A stretch of 34,149 nucleotides of DNA, from the NCBI GenBank assembly GCA_033557685.1, contig JAWQRN010000208.1:1-34149 (forward strand). The letters run 5' to 3'. Made by a program: the position numbers and the translations under genes. Within the stretch, counting starts at the first letter, position 1. Each line of letters starts with the position of its first letter. Below, one piece after another: positions 32,491-34,149 of this stretch. The stretch is from Sperchopsis tessellata (taxonomy: Eukaryota > Arthropoda > Insecta > Coleoptera > Hydrophilidae). The notes under the pieces were generated by a model. It worked only from the letters and a program-made list of their open reading frames with translations, did no database searches and was not told where the DNA came from.

Positions 32491-33765
32491 GGATCAGAAG
32501 ATATCCCTGACATTACAATATGTGAGGCAAGAAAAGCATTATCTGAAATGAAAAACAGCAAGTGAGTAATTAACAAATGTCTAATAGAAGCAATATTCCC
32601 TTATTTTTGGAATTATACTTTGATAACAGTAATGAACAAAAAAGTAACATCGAAGATTTGGCAAATTACAGGTCTAAAAGCCTACTATCCCACCTGCATA
32701 AGCTCTTAACAAAAATAATAACAAAACTCCTCTCACATACATTCGACCTCTATCAGCTCAGAGAGTAGGTGGGCTTCCAGACCTGGTTTGGAACAAACTA
32801 GAAGTTGTCAAAAGTCGTATTGAAAACTGTAGAAAATACAAAAACTACTAATTTTGATATTCGTAAACCACAAAATGGCGTTTGATTGGATAAAACAAAA
32901 CGAAATTATAAAAGCTCTTGCAGATTGCCGAATTGTCCATAGGTATTCAGCTCTTATAGGTAATATTTATGAAAATGTAATAGCGATTATAAGAATTCAC
33001 GGCAACACTAACCGATTCAGGGTGAAGGAATGAGTACGCCAAGGGAACATTATTTCACTTAAGTTGTTCACGGCACTGTTGAAATATACGTTTAAATATA
33101 TAGACGGTGAGGATATAGGCATTAACATAAATGGTAAAACGCTAAACCACTTACGTTTTGCGGTTAACAGCCTACTGATTTCTGATCGCATGGATGAAGC
33201 TATTGAAATGCCCCCGATGCTACCAACCGCATAACGACATAAAATTTCAGTTGAGGGTGTCAAAATTGATCAAACACCTGACATTTGAAAGAATAATGAG
33301 GCTGGTATGGGTTTGGTTTTGCAGGTTAAAATACGTGTTTAAGGCAGATATCCTAAAATGTCTACGATCAATGTGATTCCAGTTTTAACATACGGAGCAG
33401 AATCTCAAAAGCTAACATGATGCGGGCTGCACAAAGAACAATGGAAATATCAATGCTATTTTTATTTCTGAGTGGTATCAAGTGTTACGTCAAATATCAC
33501 AAATGCAGTAGAAGGGTAGTGTAACTTAAATGGAAATTCGCTGGCCACGTAGATATAATGAGGATAAAAGACGGGTCCGAAGAATTGTCGAGTGGTGACC
33601 CAGACATGAAGTGAACAAAAGCAGAGGATACCCCCAAGCACATGTCCAAAAGACATCAAACACATTAGCACTAACTGAATGTATGAGGCACAACAACGTG
33701 AGCCGTGGTCAGAGTTAATGGAACCTATGTTCAGCAGTGGACAACGGTGGCTGGTTAATAAATGC
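32491..33765 (+). mobile_element. Decayed RTE-type LINE remnant (reverse transcriptase to C terminus)
   Basis: Plus-strand pieces, in order, with stops and frameshifts between them: GSEDIPDITICEARKALSEM (from 32491, as in '..DIP.I...EV..A...MK.GK'); TKLLSHTFDLYQLRE followed by VGFQTWF ('..REQAGFR.GYST'); FRVKE then VRQGNIISLKLFTAL (about 33015-33075); GININGKTLNHLRFAVNSLL (to about 33180); MRLVWVWFCRLKYVFKADIL (about 33298-33350); and a WAGH-like segment (KFAGH) near 33530-33550. A degraded 'QQWT'-type tail near 33720-33745 ends the copy. The catalytic FADD box reads FAVN at 33157-33168. It lies antisense to the host gene and is inactive. Confidence 0.8.
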
Positions 33766-33859
33766 AATAAAAATTTGTAGTTGTAGATTTAATCAAATCT
33801 CGAGCAAAGTGACCAAGTTAATACATTAAATACAGAAGTCAAACATTAATCGAAAAATA

Positions 33860-34149
33860 TCGGAACAAGCCGAAATTGCAGTGGACACCGAGTTTCTCCC
33901 ATTAAGACGTCATCAGCACTGCTCTCAGTAATTATTTGTAACACGTGCGAATACATATTTGATTTCTTGTATAAATGCTTTAAGGTCGTGGGTAAGCATA
34001 TTATGAAATGTATCGCAATGTTTCAATGTTGCAAATGAATAATCATTACGTTTGAATGTTGTTTCCGGATGGAAATCGTGTAGAGGCTCTGACAAGTGCC
34101 GACGTTTCGTCCACTGTTGCAAGGGACATTTTCAAGGCGAGTGATGTTA
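33860..34149 (-). mobile_element. Possible Penelope-like terminal (pLTR) sequence, truncated by the window edge
   Basis: The plus strand at 34098-34137 reads GCCGACGTTTCGTCC, then a Cys/Gly-rich spacer, then GACATTTTCAAGG. This 'gacgtttcg ... attttcaagg' arrangement is familiar from ends of insect Penelope-like elements. On the minus strand, CTGATGA (33910-33916) and GAAAC (33892-33896) are spaced as in a hammerhead ribozyme core. No coding part of the element is seen here; it may lie beyond the window. Recognition is by motif memory and is tentative. Confidence 0.38.
33885..33920 (-). ncRNA. Hammerhead-ribozyme-like motif (candidate)
   Basis: Read on the minus strand, CTGATGA (33910-33916) is followed after 13 nt by GAAAC (33892-33896), the two conserved core strings of a hammerhead ribozyme. 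The stem II between them is weak: only U-A, C-G and G-U pairs can be drawn. Penelope-like elements are known to carry minimal type I hammerheads in their terminal repeats, and the neighbouring sequence looks like such an end. Chance occurrence of both strings is possible. Confidence 0.25.

Larger units (their letters stand above)
31973..34149 (-). other. Large intron, right part (upstream of the first exon seen)
   Basis: No minus-strand exon with matching phase and Ig-like sequence is recognisable here. It contains a LINE fossil (about 32491-33765) and a possible Penelope-type terminal sequence (about 33860-34149). The part at 31980-32480 is AT-rich and shows nothing I can name. Confidence 0.55.

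Noticed and set aside
33925..34122. Minus-strand 65-codon open frame at the right edge
   Set aside because: It lies in repeat-like sequence with no RT or endonuclease motif; treated as part of the possible element end.

Overview
The window is a piece of an insect nuclear genome: AT-rich, with GT-AG introns and decayed RTE-type LINE, Penelope-like and mariner copies. The insect order cannot be fixed from sequence alone; the TE mix fits a moth or beetle. About 79% of the window is the interior of one giant muscle-type gene on the minus strand. I read it as the orthologue of Drosophila Stretchin-Mlck (titin/MLCK family, often named 'muscle M-line assembly protein unc-89-like' by automated pipelines). 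The identification rests on the Ig domains and the linker after them, which I recognise from memory, not from a search. Neither end of the gene is in the window: no start codon, stop codon or kinase domain is visible.

Gene layout in transcription order (right to left). A more than 2 kb intron (31973-34149) carries LINE and Penelope debris. Five small exons (31881-31972, 31161-31382, 30714-31094, 30257-30642, 29797-30151) encode four Ig domains and a conserved acidic linker. A single uninterrupted exon of 25,149 nt follows (4501-29649, about 8,382 codons). A 270-nt exon (3935-4204) then completes an Ig domain, and an intron of more than 3.9 kb (1-3934) is filled with transposon fossils. Reading phase is consistent across every junction, giving about 8,950 codons in the window.

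The giant exon has clear zones, from N to C terminus: a Ser/acidic linker with an Arg-rich cluster and an 18-residue tandem duplication (28930-29649); a long, irregular helical-repeat zone (18600-28930) interrupted by a PEVK-like stretch (24150-24690); a strikingly regular array of at least 18 copies of a helical super-repeat of about 163 residues (10250-18600); a Lys/Glu-rich segment of about 1,140 residues that looks like a continuous charged helix (5950-9375); a Ser-rich linker; and three full Ig domains plus the first part of a fourth.

The overall picture is two Ig clusters separated by roughly 7,900 residues of mostly helical, repetitive protein, an architecture suited to a long spacer or spring in the sarcomere. 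The helical super-repeat array and the single-exon organisation are the most unusual content. The flanking introns hold only degraded mobile elements and a possible hammerhead-ribozyme-like motif.
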